Source of the DNA: Fragum whitleyi
Lineage: Eukaryota > Mollusca > Bivalvia > Cardiida > Cardiidae
Assembly (NCBI GenBank): GCA_948146395.1
Contig: OX411544.1
Location: 59,015,642-59,079,641, forward strand
Direction: 5' to 3'
Length of the DNA stretch: 64,000 nucleotides
This document shows, piece by piece, positions 35,031 to 46,229 of this stretch (position 1 is the stretch's first letter; the number at the start of each line of letters is the position of its first letter). The position numbers were made by a program, and so were the translations under genes. The notes beneath the pieces were generated by a model. It had not been told where the DNA came from. It searched no databases and was given only the letters and a program-made list of their open reading frames with translations.

Positions 35031-35183
35031 GAATGAGTGAATGAATGAACGCACGAATGAATGAATGAATGAATGAATGAATGAATGAAAATGAATGAAT
35101 GAATGAATGAGTGAATGAATGAATGAATGAATGAATGAATGAATGAATGAATGAATGAATGAATGAATGAATGAATGAATGAA
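35031..35183. repeat. GAAT microsatellite
   Basis: About 37 near-perfect repeats of GAAT over 150 bp, with a few GAGT and GCAC variants. Confidence 0.97.
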
Positions 35184-35259
35184 CTTAGTGGTTTTCTATG
35201 CCCCTTAAAGAGGAAAAACTTTCTATCCGGGTCAGTCTGCGAAGTTCACGTTCAAACGA

Positions 35260-36039
35260 AACAAGAGGCCCAATATCGCCTGTATCGCCGCTCCACTGGC
35301 TTTCAAATATCTATCAATGAGAAACTCAGTCAGATATGTAAGTTTACGTGGAAATTTGTGAAGAGGCCAAAACACGGTCAGAAAGTGTAGAATAAACCTT
35401 ATAAGAGAGTCTTTTTCTTTCAATATATATATTAGTATTGATTTTAATAGGATTATTTCTAAAGATAGATATGTCTTGAGGGATTTTTGATAATGAAACA
35501 ATACTATTTATAACATAAACAAATGACATTCATTTTTCCAAACATTATACCCGCCAGGCCACACCCATACATGGGCCTATCAAAATTTTCTAGGGGGAGA
35601 TTTACTCAAGGAACATTATCCTCCTATTAGGTTGAATTTGGGCCAAATGGTTTGGTGGGAGATCATTTCTTAAGGTAAACTAAGCCCCACCATGCCACAC
35701 CCTAATTTGGGGTCAATCATTATTTCTAGAACAACTCTAGATTAGGATCAAACAGGAAATACTCTTTCCATGTTTCATTTGTATTTGCCCAATAGTCATC
35801 GAGGGGAAGATTTTTAAAGATTTTATAGTGAAATTAAGACCCGCCACGCCCATATTTGGGGGTCAATCCAAATTTCTTGAATCACTTTAGAAGAGGGTCA
35901 CCCAAGGGTCATTTCTGCCAAGTTTCGTCAAAATCCGCCAAATGGTTTAGCAGGAGATGTTCAAACAAAAGTTTACGCACGCACGCACGACGGACAAATC
36001 GCCATGACAATAGCCCGCTAGCCTTCGGCCAGTGGAGCT
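35260..36039 (-). mobile_element. family B tandem-repeat element (B3)
   Basis: The 3' terminus is at the left: on its own strand the end reads CAGGCGATATTGGGCCTCTT, then GTT, the same CTTGTT end as families A, C and G. The 5' hairpin end is at right (GCTAGCCTTCGGCCAGTGGA, GCT). Internal degenerate units carry CACCCATATTTGGGG-type and TTTCTTGAAT motifs. Confidence 0.8.
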
Positions 36040-36559
36040 GAAAAAATCGTATGCACCCGTTTCATTTGCTCTCCGTTGGTTCATTTTGCGCTAAGCTGGG
36101 GACTAATGAGCCCGTTACAAAATATGCGTTTGAAGGCTAGGTACGATTCAAGCGAAGTGAACGGGCTGAATAAAGAAAGATTTAGAGCATTTTTAAACCA
36201 CTGTGGTTTGATCAGTTTAGGGTAGAAGGCAACTTTCCCTTTAATCACCGATTTTGGTAATCCTTTATTTTAGTCGTAGTTTTCTTAAGGTAAACTTTGA
36301 CAGCGCATCCCGATATTTAATGCGAATTATGCAAACAATTTTTGAAAAGATCTTCGGAAAAGGGAAATAATGGCTTGTTGAATTATCTGACAGTTTTACC
36401 ATTATTGTTATACGTTTTCCCATTCCTGCTGTCCCTTATATTTACAAATTTAAAGATTTTGTCATTTGGTAAGATATTGACCGTCAATAGCATTAGGTAT
36501 CGAAATGTAGTAATCATAAAGAAAATGATAATTGTGTTTTACCAAATAGACTTTGTTAG

Positions 36560-36709
36560 TGCCTGACCCAAGGAATATCCCTGTCAAGTTTCGTCAAGAT
36601 TGGACCATCGGTTGAGGAGGGGAAGATGTTTAATGAAATTGTGGACGATGCACACGGACATTGGACGACCACAATAGCCCACATTCAGCACTTCGTGCTC
36701 AGGTGAGCT
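36560..36709 (-). mobile_element. family A element 5' end fragment, reverse
   Basis: Ends at right with the inverted hairpin CAGCACTTCGTGCTCAGGTG, AGCT. The left part is a single unit (TTTCGTCAAGATTGGACCAT). Confidence 0.75.
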
Positions 36710-37334
36710 TAAAATACGTTCATGCTCTCATAAAGATTATTTTGAAATGGAATTTTCGCAGGAATGGTCTTTTCGTGTTTTTCTGTGCTTTATGACTACC
36801 AATTAGTTTCGCCCGTTTGATCATCAGCGGTAGGTCTGTTAACTTCAGAAGTCTCTGTATCATTGTTATAGTCTGTTAAAGGGCTAATCAATGAAATTTT
36901 TGAGTCAGAAAACAGTCATCCAATAGGCTAAATTCTATTGATATTTTTTTATGCTGATCCTTTTTAAACTCTTGCCCGCCAAACTTTTAAATTCTGTATG
37001 TTCAAAGATCTCATGGTCTAGTAACGGGTTTGGAAATATGTGAATATGTTGAAAAAACTACCCAATAGCAATAACAATTTTGCCCAAAATGTTGACCCTG
37101 ATCAAAAAATATGGTAAAGGTGGGTTTTTTGCAAGAAAAACTGGTCTTCTCTGTCCTTTTCGGTCCTTTTCGCTACAATCGGGTCTTTTCGTATTTCAGA
37201 GTTCTAACATCTTTCCAGTCTATAAAGATTATCGGCTAACCACAACAACAACAAATCGGTCTGCTGTTCAACCAATCGCCCTCGCCCTTCCTGTCATGTG
37301 ATCGTACAAGCGGGTAGAGCGAAAACAATAAGAA

Positions 37335-37402
37335 ATGGAGAAGGAGGAAAAAAGACAAAAACTCGGAGAAAGCATAGCTTTTCAGGAATCCTACAACGAC
37401 AG
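37335..37402 (+). CDS. possible first exon of the RING finger gene
   Basis: The ATG at 37335 has a good context (AATAAGAAATGG) and opens a Lys/Glu-rich helix, MEKEEKRQKLGESIAFQESY, then ND. A GT at 37403 (GACAG|GTTCGA) leaves phase 2, which the exon at 43824 needs: AG|G gives Arg and the joined peptide runs NDRFGCCIC. The four exons then make one frame of 292 residues with no gap. The donor is weak beyond GT, and the open frame goes on to 37562, so another gene or chance is possible. It lies just after element J and 150 bases before element D1, in one of the few repeat-free islands here, as expected of a promoter-exon region. Confidence 0.35.
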
Positions 37403-38122
37403 GTTCGAGAAATTCTTCTTAACAAGCATGCGACATGCTTTTAGTGGAAAAAATAGAGAACGAAATCCAGCTAACAGATCGATAGTTTTACATAGCCTTT
37501 CTTTGGTTTTGCTCGCCTCGACACCCAGGAGCAATATTCGGATTGATTTAACAGTGCTCTAGCTAGGTTTCCAAAAGGGCAGGGTGCCAAATGACCTGGA
37601 AGGGCACTTTCTAGTCGCAAAGCGACGAGAGGGGGAGGGTGTTGGAGGGGGTGTCCCCCTCCTACAAGGGGGGTATGGGGGTCTCCCCCAAGAAAATTTT
37701 GATTTTTAAAGGCTTAAAGATGGGCTCTGTTGAGTTTAAAGAAGGGTTTTGGTATTAAAAAGGGTGCCTTTTTCAACCCCTCCATGGGTCTCATCAGGCA
37801 GGTGGCAGTAGAATTATTACAGGGCTTTTTCCAGGTATTTTGGGAAAGGGCCCCTGGCCCCAAATTGGGAAAAAATATCGACAAAACCCTTAAATTGGGA
37901 AAAAAATAAAACTTGTATAAATTGTAACATTTGCTTTAATAATCAAATTAGCTTATACACATCCCATGACACTTAAATCTTTAATGTACAGTTTCCTTTT
38001 TTGGGCTCTGAATTCATCACACAGTCATCCAACTTTGAACTGGGTGGGTCACAAAGATCTAATACAATAATCATTAAGTTTTATATGGTGTTCTAGGTGA
38101 GAGAACTTCAAATAGGTGTACA

Positions 38123-38399
38123 GCCGCCACCATAGCGCAGTTGGTTAGGCATAAGACTTCCAATCTGGAAGTCGTGGGTTCGATCCCCGGTGGCGGCAAA
38201 TATCCTTTCCGACGTTTGTCTCTCACCAATGGGTAGATAATCGTAAACCTATGTGAGATAGCAGTCGGAGGCTAGGAAAGGATGTAATGGTAGTACAGGT
38301 GAAAAGAAATACCAGGAATCCATTGTTAGGTGCTCCGGCCGCCGCGATATAACTGAAATAATGTTGAAAGCGGCGTTAAACTCCATTCAATCAATCAAT
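38123..38399 (+). mobile_element. full-length tRNA-headed SINE with 14-bp duplication
   Basis: The head is a tRNA-like fold: AGCGCAGTTGGTTAGGC (box A) and GTGGGTTCGATCCCCGG (box B), with an anticodon loop best read as CTTCCAA (Gly-like). The body passes through ACCTATGTGAGATAGCAG and GGTGCTCCGGCCGCCGCGAT to GTTGAAAGCGGCGTTAAAC and an (ATCA)n tail. The target duplication CAAATAGGTGTACA is at 38109-38122 and 38400-38413. The central body resembles broadly distributed mollusc SINEs (Meta-type is my recollection, not tested). Box A and B would serve as an internal RNA polymerase III promoter. Confidence 0.92.
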
Positions 38400-38670
38400 C
38401 AAATAGGTGTACATATATTCAAGTGACTGAATCCACAGGTAGCCAACACAGGTGGGGATAATGTAATATTACCAAACATTAACCACAAAAAACATAATAT
38501 TAACATTTTTTATCAGAATAATTATTTTGACTATATTATATATTTCCATGAAAAGATTTACATGATATTTTTTAATGGTTAATTTTAACACCATCCCCAC
38601 CCGTTTTGGCTACCTGTGACTGAACCCAGATCTCTACTCACATTCGTGTGAGTTTGTTAATGCTGAACGG

Positions 38671-40160
38671 TAGGGATGGGCACCGGTACTTTGGTATCGG
38701 TTACTCCCGGTACCATGACGTCCCGAGTAATTGGTATCGGTTCATTTTGAAAATACCGGTTCCCACTTCCGGGACTTATGCAATTTAAGAAAATTTCATA
38801 ACAGCCTTGTAATATTTGTTACAAAGTTCTTTACTCGCAAAATACCAATGTAAATATGCCGACGATCTTACTGATTTGTTAGTGTTTGAGCTATGTGCAA
38901 TATAAAAGGAAGTTTATACCAGACGATCGTGTAATGTAATTATAATAATTGATAGGTTTTTTTTGTTTTTGTTTTTTTCATTTTGCCAAACGCAGATTTC
39001 GGATGAAGAATGAAATTATTTTATTAATAATTGTAAAATAAATGTTTCCTGAGTCTCAGAAAATTGCATTATTTCATGTTTTCAAAGATTTTAAAGTATT
39101 GCATGTCGCCACTATGTCGCCAAATAATTGAAACGAGTGCCGATCTAAGCTCCTGTTACGACTTTATCGCAATCAATCGATGAGTAATGAAGACGGAAAC
39201 TGACGAGAAATTCAAGCTGTCATCGTAAAATATAATCATGGTACCAAGAATTCATACTCGCATACCCCGCTCGATCGGAAAGGGTGAAAAAGAATATTTT
39301 ACATTGTCTTCAATTTTTTTAGATAAAGTCCTACCTGCCGTGAAAATATGAAATAATCGCATTTCCCCATATTAAATCCAACAACATCCTCAAATAAAGC
39401 AAATAAATATATCCTCGTGAAAGAAAGGGTTTGATATCTCACGAGAATTTACAAGCGTGCGCCGCGTGTCAAGTCTAGATGCAGCCCCAAAAATAGCCGA
39501 ACACCTGTTGTCGGCGCCTTTGATGACCCGTTCTCCCTCCTCGAAAATAAACTGTTCTGGACGCTTTACTCAATTACAAAAAGTTTTGTAGATTCGTCAG
39601 ATAGACACGTGGACTTAATGTCGGATTATTGGAACAAAAAATAAATACCGGTAATTTCTTTCTTTGGTTGTAATTGCACAAATCTTCCGTATTTTTGGAT
39701 AACAAAAATATAATCGTATTTCAGACAAAATTTAGATCATGATTCTGTCGCCGCTTTTACACAAAACAACTTAATCACAACTAGCGCCTCGCTATACGTT
39801 TATTGTTTCATCTTTGTGGTAAGTTGTTTCCGTCGCCTACGGTATTTTTATTCACGATGTTCGACATGCCGAAGCTACTGTTTTTGAAGAAAAGGCCCAA
39901 TATAGCTGCTGAGGGTTATGTTATCACAAGTAGGCCAAATAATGATTTAGCTTTGAACTGACAGGTGTTTCCTACATTAGAAAGAGCTCAAAACGGTACA
40001 TGACAGAGTAATTATTGCTTATTAACGGTCAGACTTTTCACACATAAGAGTGCTACGCCAGTGTGAAGTAATTGGTATTGGAATCGTTAGGAATCGGTAT
40101 CGTTTAAAAAGTATCGAGTAGGTATCGGAATCGGTTAAATTCTAACGGTGCCCATCCCTA
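38671..40160 (+). mobile_element. hAT element F, 8-bp target duplication
   Basis: Ends TAGGGATGGGCACCG and CGGTGCCCATCCCTA are perfect inverted repeats of a known hAT type. The flanking duplication is CTGAACGG (38663-38670 and 40161-40168). The subterminal regions carry repeated GGTATCGGTT words in inverse orientation. Length is 1490 bp with no transposase frame, so it is non-autonomous. Confidence 0.95.
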
Positions 40161-41424
40161 CTGAACGGTAGAAAATTCAATGACTTGTTTGTTCACTAGT
40201 CACTTGATGAGAAGAACTGGACTCGAAAAAAGTTACGGGGTCATAAATAGGGCATGACTTATCGCCATTTACATTACTGGTCGAAGGTTTTAGGGAATTG
40301 TTGTCGCCTATATCAGTTAGGGTTGTACAGCCGAATTAATCAACTATCAAACAAGATTTGGATTGGCATTTTCGAATTCTCTTCACGAAAGATGAATCAA
40401 CTATTGTGTGAGCCCAACATCGCAAACTTATTTCATATTACCCCGCTTTTATAATTCCGCCGTTGTTGACATCGTCGCTTAGACAACGAAACTACGATCT
40501 TTCATTTGTTATTAAAAACAGTAAAGCTATACGAAAATATGCGTATTTTCGGGAGATTGGGTTCCCGCGATCCAAAGACTTACCGATATCGTATGCGGGA
40601 ACCATATTATCGATTTATTCGTATTCGACTAGCTTTACAAGAATGGTTATTCGGCTCTTATACATGTCGTACTTTGAAATTTTTATCGTTTCCAAATAAT
40701 GTTGAGCGCATTTTTTACTTTTCTAGTCTTTCTTAGAAAAAAGAAAATCAAAAATGGAACATATGTTTGGGAATTTTTTTATTCAAATTGGGAAAAAATG
40801 GGGCCGTTTTGGATTGGGAATGGGGCCGAAATTCGGCCCCGCAGGAATAGGCGAAAAAGCCCTGTATTAGATAGAAATACTGCAGATACTGTCCCGCTAC
40901 TGTCTTTTTTTCTTTCTTTTTTTTCCTTTTTGCATTTTTTTATTGTATTTTTTTTAAAACTTTTTATTTTCTTTTTTTAATGAGACATGCTCAAGCAAAC
41001 TTGCATTAATTCCTTAGAATTACTGAACATGCAGACAAGAAAGTTCATTTTTGGCTAACTCAGTCAACAGTTTTAAACCTTAGTCTATGGTCTTTATTTG
41101 AGTCCATTTGTGAAAAGAGACATTTTTTGTTCCAAATGATTGCAAATTGAAGAAATTTTCGAAAACAAAACAAAAACACGTTACGGAGGGGCAAACAACA
41201 GGTTTGGAGGATTGAAATATTTGCTTCCGAGATCTTCAAGGATTCTAAATTTTCGTTATGAAGGGTGTAAAGGTTGATCATTACCCCTTTTTAACCCTGT
41301 TAATAGCTTATCGTAAGCATTTACTCGATAATCGCTGTTTGTTTTTGACTGTCAAATTTGTTTACGGGCATGTGCTAATTTCAATCCACAGATTATCGGA
41401 TACTGCTTCCTCGATAAAGAATCG

Positions 41425-41626
41425 GCAAATAACCTTTCCGACGTTTTACTCTCACCAATGGGTATGTAATGGTAAACCTATGTGAGATAGCAGTTGGAGG
41501 CTAGGAAAGGGTGTAATGGTAGTACAGGTGAAAGAATTACCAGGAATCCATTGTTAGGTGCTCCGGCCGCTGTGATATAACTGCGAAATTGTTGAAAGTG
41601 ACGTAAAACCCATTCAAACAAATCAA
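41425..41626 (+). mobile_element. 5'-truncated SINE
   Basis: CAATGGGTATGTAATGGTAA, ACCTATGTGAGATAGCAG, GGTGCTCCGGCCGCTGTGAT and a CATTCAAACAAATCAA tail. It sits exactly where element D1 loses homology to D2. Confidence 0.85.
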
Positions 41627-41628
41627 CT

Positions 41629-42055
41629 TGGCCCATTTTCAACTCAGCCTATCAGCTACTTGGTCCACCGTATAACTCGGCGCAAAATCATTTTATGCCA
41701 AAACCATTATCCTATTGTTTATTCACTAAATATGATTACTACAAATACAATATTATTCAATTTTCATTTAGTTGTGAGGAAATTTATGTATGCATCGGCC
41801 TGAAAAAAATGTTTAATTGAATTATATTAAGTAATCAAAGAATCGCACACATTCAAACACTGAATAGATATAATTTATCAAAAAAGAAAAATACTATTTT
41901 CAAAATGATAAAGACAAACATAGTAAGGTATAACTGCATCATTTGTACAAAAATTATACATATTTTAGGCACTATAGTTCTTGAAACTATAGGCTATACA
42001 TTGGAGCCGAGTTGACCAGGCTGAGTTATTCCATGGGCCGAGTTGACTGGTAACC
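41629..42055. mobile_element. MITE-like inverted repeat of GGGCCGAGTTGAC type
   Basis: The left end TTGGCCCATTTTCAACTCAG pairs with the right end CCATGGGCCGAGTTGAC. Interior AT-rich. The right part also occurs at 32735-32795 (ATTGGGGCCGAGTTAACCGG). Confidence 0.6.
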
Positions 42056-42780
42056 TTTAATTTACTATCCTAGACTAGCCACTAAGTTTGTAGTCGACAA
42101 AATAAGATTAGGCTGTGTACCCATAATCTCATGGTACAAGCTCTCATTCTTGATTGTTTATTTGGAAATAAGCTCTGTCCATATATAATATTTTTCATTA
42201 ATTAGTGATATCAAAGGATGGAATCAAGGGAGGCAACCACCCTTGTTCATGTCAAAATGTTGAAGCTACAGGTCTTTCATTTTTACTTCCTAACCAATTT
42301 TGACAAGAGGAATTAGGAGTTCCCATAGCCTGCTTTAGTTTGGATATGGTCTCATTTGTGTATCTATTAGTGCCTACGTACTTTAACTTGAAACATGAAA
42401 TCAAGTGATAGAAAAGGGTTCAAAACGTTTGAAACCCCCTCCCCCCCCCCCCCTGGGGGGATTTACCCCTAAATTGAAGCTTGTACCCCTAATTATTGCA
42501 ACCAGCCTTCTTTGTGTTACATAGAGGGGGTACATGCATGCTGTAAAAATACTAATTTTTACCCCAAGATTGAAAAAGCACTGAAACTTCAATACCTTCC
42601 TTATTTTTCAATCAATTTTGATAAAATAAACAACAAAATAAATGTCTTCATAGACCTCATAGATAACAACCAAACTAGATTATCTGGTTGATTTTACAAA
42701 ATTAATTTTCCTCTGAAATCGCTACAATTACCACATCTAAATACCATTCAGGGTTTTAAGGTTAATAATTATTTAAATTG
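42056..42780. other. intron DNA, no gene seen
   Basis: Includes a C11/G6 palindromic stretch at 42427-42445. Otherwise unrecognised AT-rich DNA. Confidence 0.5.
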
Positions 42781-42787
42781 AGTTTTA

Positions 42788-43052
42788 CACTGCTTTCAAC
42801 AATCTTTCAGTTATATCTCAGCAGCTGGAGCATCTAACAATGGATTCCTGGTATTTCTTTCACCAGTACAACCATTACATCCTTTTCTAGCCTCAAGCTG
42901 CTATCTCACATAGGTCTACTAGACTATGATTGTCAACCCATTGATGAGAGACAAATAGTCGGAATGGATGAGTGCAGCTGTCGTGGATTGAACCTCTAGA
43001 TTGACAGTCCCACACACTTCCAACTGGGCTATGAGGGTGGCTAGATTTTTAA
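42788..43052 (-). mobile_element. nearly full-length SINE, reverse
   Basis: CTTTCAACAATCTTTCAGTT at the left is the inverted tail region. TTGAACCTCTAGATTGACAG, TCCCACACACTTCCAACTGG at right is a decayed tRNA head (loop about CTGTCAA). Confidence 0.85.
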
Positions 43053-43722
43053 GGGATGCAGGTTCTGCCAGTCATACCCTCATCAATCTGTATCCAGGAC
43101 TCTGATGCAAGTCCCCAGGATCATCTTGGGATCAACAGACCTGGTGAAATAGTCTGAAATCCTGTCTGACATAGGGTTAGACAGCTTAAAAAATCTGTCC
43201 GACAAAATCAATGTGTAGGATAAGATCTGGATGGAATCAGGACCACAATGGAAAAAGAGTCATTCGACCTTTTATTGTGTTATCCTTGAGTAATGTAAAG
43301 AAAAATAAATCAAATTTTGTTGACAAAAAAGAGAAATAAATAAATGGTTAATACCTATTTTATAACTAAAGAGGGACAAACATACAATAAATAAATTGTG
43401 TATTCTCCACTTTCCTTTGATGTTTGATTATCTCATGTTGCAGCATTCTATTGGACTAACCATTGATTTAAGTATCATTAATATTGGCAATTTATTTGGA
43501 TATAGAGAACCTTTAGTATTCAAGGTAGTGTTTTTTCTTCCGAGCTTAGGGAACAGGTCAGATTAAACGAATTGGGGGAAAATGCGTTGTTTTCTCCAAA
43601 ATTGGGAATTTTCATTGTGATGCATGTTTCATTTATTTCATTACTACATGTATGATTGAAGTTCCTTTGCCCCTATTTATATCTTGAGTATGGGTTGATT
43701 ATTGTGGACATATGTGGTACCG

Positions 43723-43795
43723 CAGCTGGGGGGTTAGGAAAGGATGTAATGGTAGTACTTGTGTGAGAAATACCATAGTTCCATTGTTAGGTGTC
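43723..43795 (+). mobile_element. SINE fragment adjoining a splice acceptor
   Basis: GGTTAGGAAAGGATGTAATG, GTAGTACTTGTGTGAGAAAT and CCATTGTTAGGTG are SINE body. It stops 28 bases before the RING exon. Confidence 0.8.
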
Positions 43796-43823
43796 AATCA
43801 AAGTCCTCCCATTTTATTTACAG

Positions 43824-43982
43824 GTTTGGTTGTTGTATCTGTTTAGGCCCAAAACTACGGATGGTCACAGGGCACTGTCAACACAGAATTTGTGAGGAAT
43901 GTTTGTATGTTGGATCAGACAGAAGGCAATGTATGCAGAACTGCCCAGTATGCCATTACAATGAATCTTTTCCAAGATATAG
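43824..43982 (+). CDS. RING finger exon of a RING/TRAF-type zinc-finger protein
   Basis: A 159-base exon with acceptor CCCATTTTATTTACAG and donor ATAG|GTAGGT, phase 2 in and out. It encodes a C3HC4 RING: CxxC in GCCICLG, then the segment GHCQHRICEEC giving Cys, His, Cys, Cys, then CPVC closing the second zinc site. Spacing fits the RING family, whose members usually act as E3 ubiquitin ligases by holding an E2 enzyme. There is a bulky pair IC after the first Cys, as is common for E2 contact. With the possible first exon at 37335 the RING would start at about residue 25. The exon order RING, TRAF-type finger, basic Ser-rich tail suggests a nuclear or cytosolic ligase. I do not recognise the specific gene. 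Confidence 0.88.
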
Positions 43983-44051
43983 GTAGGTCAAGAGAATCAA
44001 GTTAGCTGTAAGTTCATCTAGAAGGAGTATTTTTTATTTGAGATAAGATTA

Positions 44052-44322
44052 TGTATACGTGACCCATCACGTGAAAAGGGGCCATCCGGGAATTCTGTAA
44101 AATGAATTATTTAAAAAGAGATTTGACCCAGCATAGGTTAACCAGATGTCTTATTTCCTAAATTCTTTCGCTGGAAGGTATATTGATCATTTTAGATTCA
44201 GAAAATAAGCACTGTGCAAAAAGTTTTGACCCTAGTCAGTCTGCGCAGTGCTCACAGTATAAATAGTGTCGACAGTTTACGCACTACCCAGATGGTCCCT
44301 TTTGCATGACGGGTCACATATA
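44052..44322 (+). mobile_element. MITE M9, near full length, in the RING gene intron
   Basis: Left end ACGTGACCCATCACGTGAAA and right end GATGGTCCCTTTTGCATGAC, GGGTCACATATA. The core AGTCAGTCTGCGCAGTGCTC is present. It lies 70 bases after the RING exon's donor. Confidence 0.88.
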
Positions 44323-44751
44323 ACTTTCACAAACACTGTTGTGGGTGTTTATTGAAATTCTCTTGTGGGAATTCATTGGAATTTGCTTGTTAAGACAATT
44401 CAGATGAGTATTTATTTCATACTGTTTCATAGATCTTATTAAAGATTTTATACTTACATTATGTCTACGTACACTTCTTGTAAATCTGTTACTTTTTGTG
44501 CTTCTGTTCTATATCGTATTGGTCTTTACATGACACTTTTAATTGGTTCTTTTATATGAGCTTTGCTTATCAACCATACCTACAACCTGATCTTAGCCTT
44601 CACTGCCACATATAATTATTTCAAGTAAATTCGGGACAGATGGCATGAAATATAACAAAAATTGGCAATTTGTAACCAGGTCTGTTTGTAAAAAAGATTA
44701 AATTCAGCAGGATAAGGGTTCATAATTTCCACTCAAAGATTTGGTATCATT

Positions 44752-44905
44752 TGAGCCTGTGTGAGATTTTCATCAATTTCAAATATGCACAGTGAAAAGA
44801 CTCTGACCAGCCTGTGCATCCGCACAGTCTGACCAGAATCTTCACTCTGCCTTTAGGAGATAGATAAGGTCTCAAAGTATCTGTAGACTATCAGGTAACA
44901 TATTA
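44752..44905 (+). repeat. dispersed repeat K3
   Basis: GACTCTGACCAGCCTGTGCA, TCCGCACAGTCTGACCAG, then AGATAAGGTCTCAAAGTATC. Matches the K copies at 7453 and 31565. Confidence 0.7.
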
Positions 44906-45018
44906 TTTACAGTATGTGGCTATCTACATTACTCAATGTTTGAACATTATGAACATTTCAACATGTCACACACAGGCTCATTAAATTGTAGAATAATTAT
45001 TTGTATTACTTTTTACAG

Positions 45019-45132
45019 ACCAGTAATTCCAACATCAACCATAGAAATGCAAGTGTGCCTCGGTGTACAGAAGTGTCCTAGGAGTGGGTGTTCTGTACAG
45101 CTTTGGTTCTGGGAGGTTGACGAGCATTTAGA
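45019..45132 (+). CDS. RING gene exon with first part of TRAF-type zinc finger
   Basis: A 114-base exon. The acceptor is ATTACTTTTTACAG and the donor GA|GTAAGT is perfect; phase 2 in and out. The first base completes Arg from the RING exon. It encodes PVIPTSTIEMQVCLGVQKCP and then RSGCSVQLWFWEVDEHLE. Within it KCPRSGC gives a C-x4-C pair, followed after 11 residues by His. The last zinc ligand, Cys, is supplied by the next exon (HLE-E-C), making a C-x4-C-x11-H-x3-C finger of TRAF type. This is strong support for joining directly to 60011. Confidence 0.9.
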
Positions 45133-45291
45133 GTAAGTTGAAATTCCTGTCATAGGGTTTTAGTATCGGGGAAAAAGACTAGCAGGGGCCAAGTCGCCCT
45201 AGGCAAATGGATTTTTTGGGAAATACAAATACCCCCGATGTTTAATATTGAATTTTTGAAGTCTGGGCCCATAAGTTAAAATTGTTAGTCT

Positions 45292-45468
45292 GACCAATGG
45301 GTTTGTAATAGTAGACCTATGTGAGATAGCAGCTTGGGGCTAGGAAAGTATGTGATAGTTTTACTGGTTAGAGAAACACCAGGAAACCATTGTTAGGTGC
45401 TCCAGCTGCTGCGATATAACTGAAAAAAAGTTGAAAGTTGTGTAAAACGGCATTCAATCAATCAATTT
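45292..45468 (+). mobile_element. 5'-truncated SINE
   Basis: CCAATGGGTTTGTAATAGTA, GTGCTCCAGCTGCTGCGAT, CATTCAATCAATCAATTT tail. Confidence 0.85.
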
Positions 45469-46229
45469 AGCATTGCTTTCCAATGATTACACATTGCTCT
45501 GCATTATGAGCAGTGGACATGTGAATATAGAGGTATGAAAGGTCATGGGGTTAAATCACACCTAGTCAAAAGTCACATTGCTAATATTAAAGGCATTTCT
45601 AAGGCAAAACATACAGCAGTAATTGAGATTACCAGAAAGGGCATGAATAATTGATAATTGAACTTGATAGATGGGACGCATTATGTGATCAGCTTGGGGG
45701 TTTGACGTTACTACTCAGTGCTCCAGCTAGGTTTCCAAAAGGGCAGGGTGCACAGTGCCCTGAAAGGGGCACTTTTGAGTCTTGAAGCGGCGAGGAGGGG
45801 GAGGGTGTTGGAGGGGGTTGTCCCCCTTCCACAAGGGGGTTTGGGGTTGACCCCCAAGAAAATTTTGATTTTTAAGGGCTTAAAGATGGGCTCTGGTGAG
45901 TTTAAAAAGGATTTTGGTATTAAAAAAGGGTGACCGTTTCAACTCCTCAAAGGGTCTCATCAGTCAGGTGGCAGTAGAAATATTAGATGGAAATACATAT
46001 ATTCCCCTGCTACAGTCTTTTCTTTTTTTTTCTTCATTATACGCCGGTCGAAGACGGGACGTATTATGGGATCACCCGTGGCGTCCGGGCGTCCGGTGGC
46101 GTCCACTTCTTTGTCCGGAGCATAACTCTGTCACTTGAAGTCCGATGGACTTCAAACTTGGCAATTGTATTCATCTCATCATTACGGAGTGCAGTGCACA
46201 AGAACCATAACTCTACCTGGCCTAATTTT

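Larger units (their letters stand above)
32811..37200. mobile_element. 4.4-kb element J with long inverted ends
   Basis: The left end CTGAAATACGAAAAGACC (from 32819) is the inverse of GGTCTTTTCGTATTTCAG at the right end (ends 37199, with one G difference in the run). Inner matches are CCGTTACCAGACGATAG near 33032 with CTAGTAACGGG near 37018, and CACAGAAGAACACAAAAGGA near 33640 with its inverse near 36770. An 8-base word GTTCTAAC flanks both sides (32803-32810 and 37201-37208) as a possible target duplication. The arms are rich in CGAAAAGAC words. The interior holds two reverse family A pieces, a microsatellite and a family B element. No transposase was seen. Confidence 0.7.
37820..40864 (+). 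mobile_element. hAT-like element E, nested in D1, 5-bp duplication
   Basis: Terminal inverted repeats are CAGGGCTTTTTC and GAAAAAGCCCTG. They are flanked by TATTA on both sides (37815-37819 and 40865-40869). The same site in D2 is unoccupied (AAATATTAGATGG near 45983), proving insertion. Just inside the ends lie GGGCCCCTGGCCCC and CGGCCCCGCAGG GC-rich segments. E itself contains a SINE and element F. No transposase was found, so it is non-autonomous or decayed. Confidence 0.92.
37552..41416 (+). mobile_element. hAT-like element D1, right end lost, carrying nested insertions
   Basis: The left end CAGTGCTCTAGCTAGG matches that of D2 (45716). D1 sequence occupies 37552-37819 and 40865-41416; the middle is element E. 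Shared landmarks with D2 are GGGGGAGGGTGTTGGAGGGG-like runs, AAAGATGGGCTCTG, a GCAGTAGAA junction, ACAGACAAGAAAGTTCATTT and GAAGGGTGTAAAGGTTGATC. The right terminus is replaced by a SINE that begins at about 41425. No transposase frame survives. Confidence 0.85.

Noticed and set aside
38123..38199. Functional tRNA-Gly gene
   Set aside because: The anticodon stem has mismatches, the acceptor and T stems do not pair cleanly, and the sequence continues into a SINE body with its own target duplication.
43759..43823. Start codon of the RING protein at 43759
   Set aside because: The region is SINE-derived and ends in a consensus acceptor (TTTACAG), so the upstream frame is intron.
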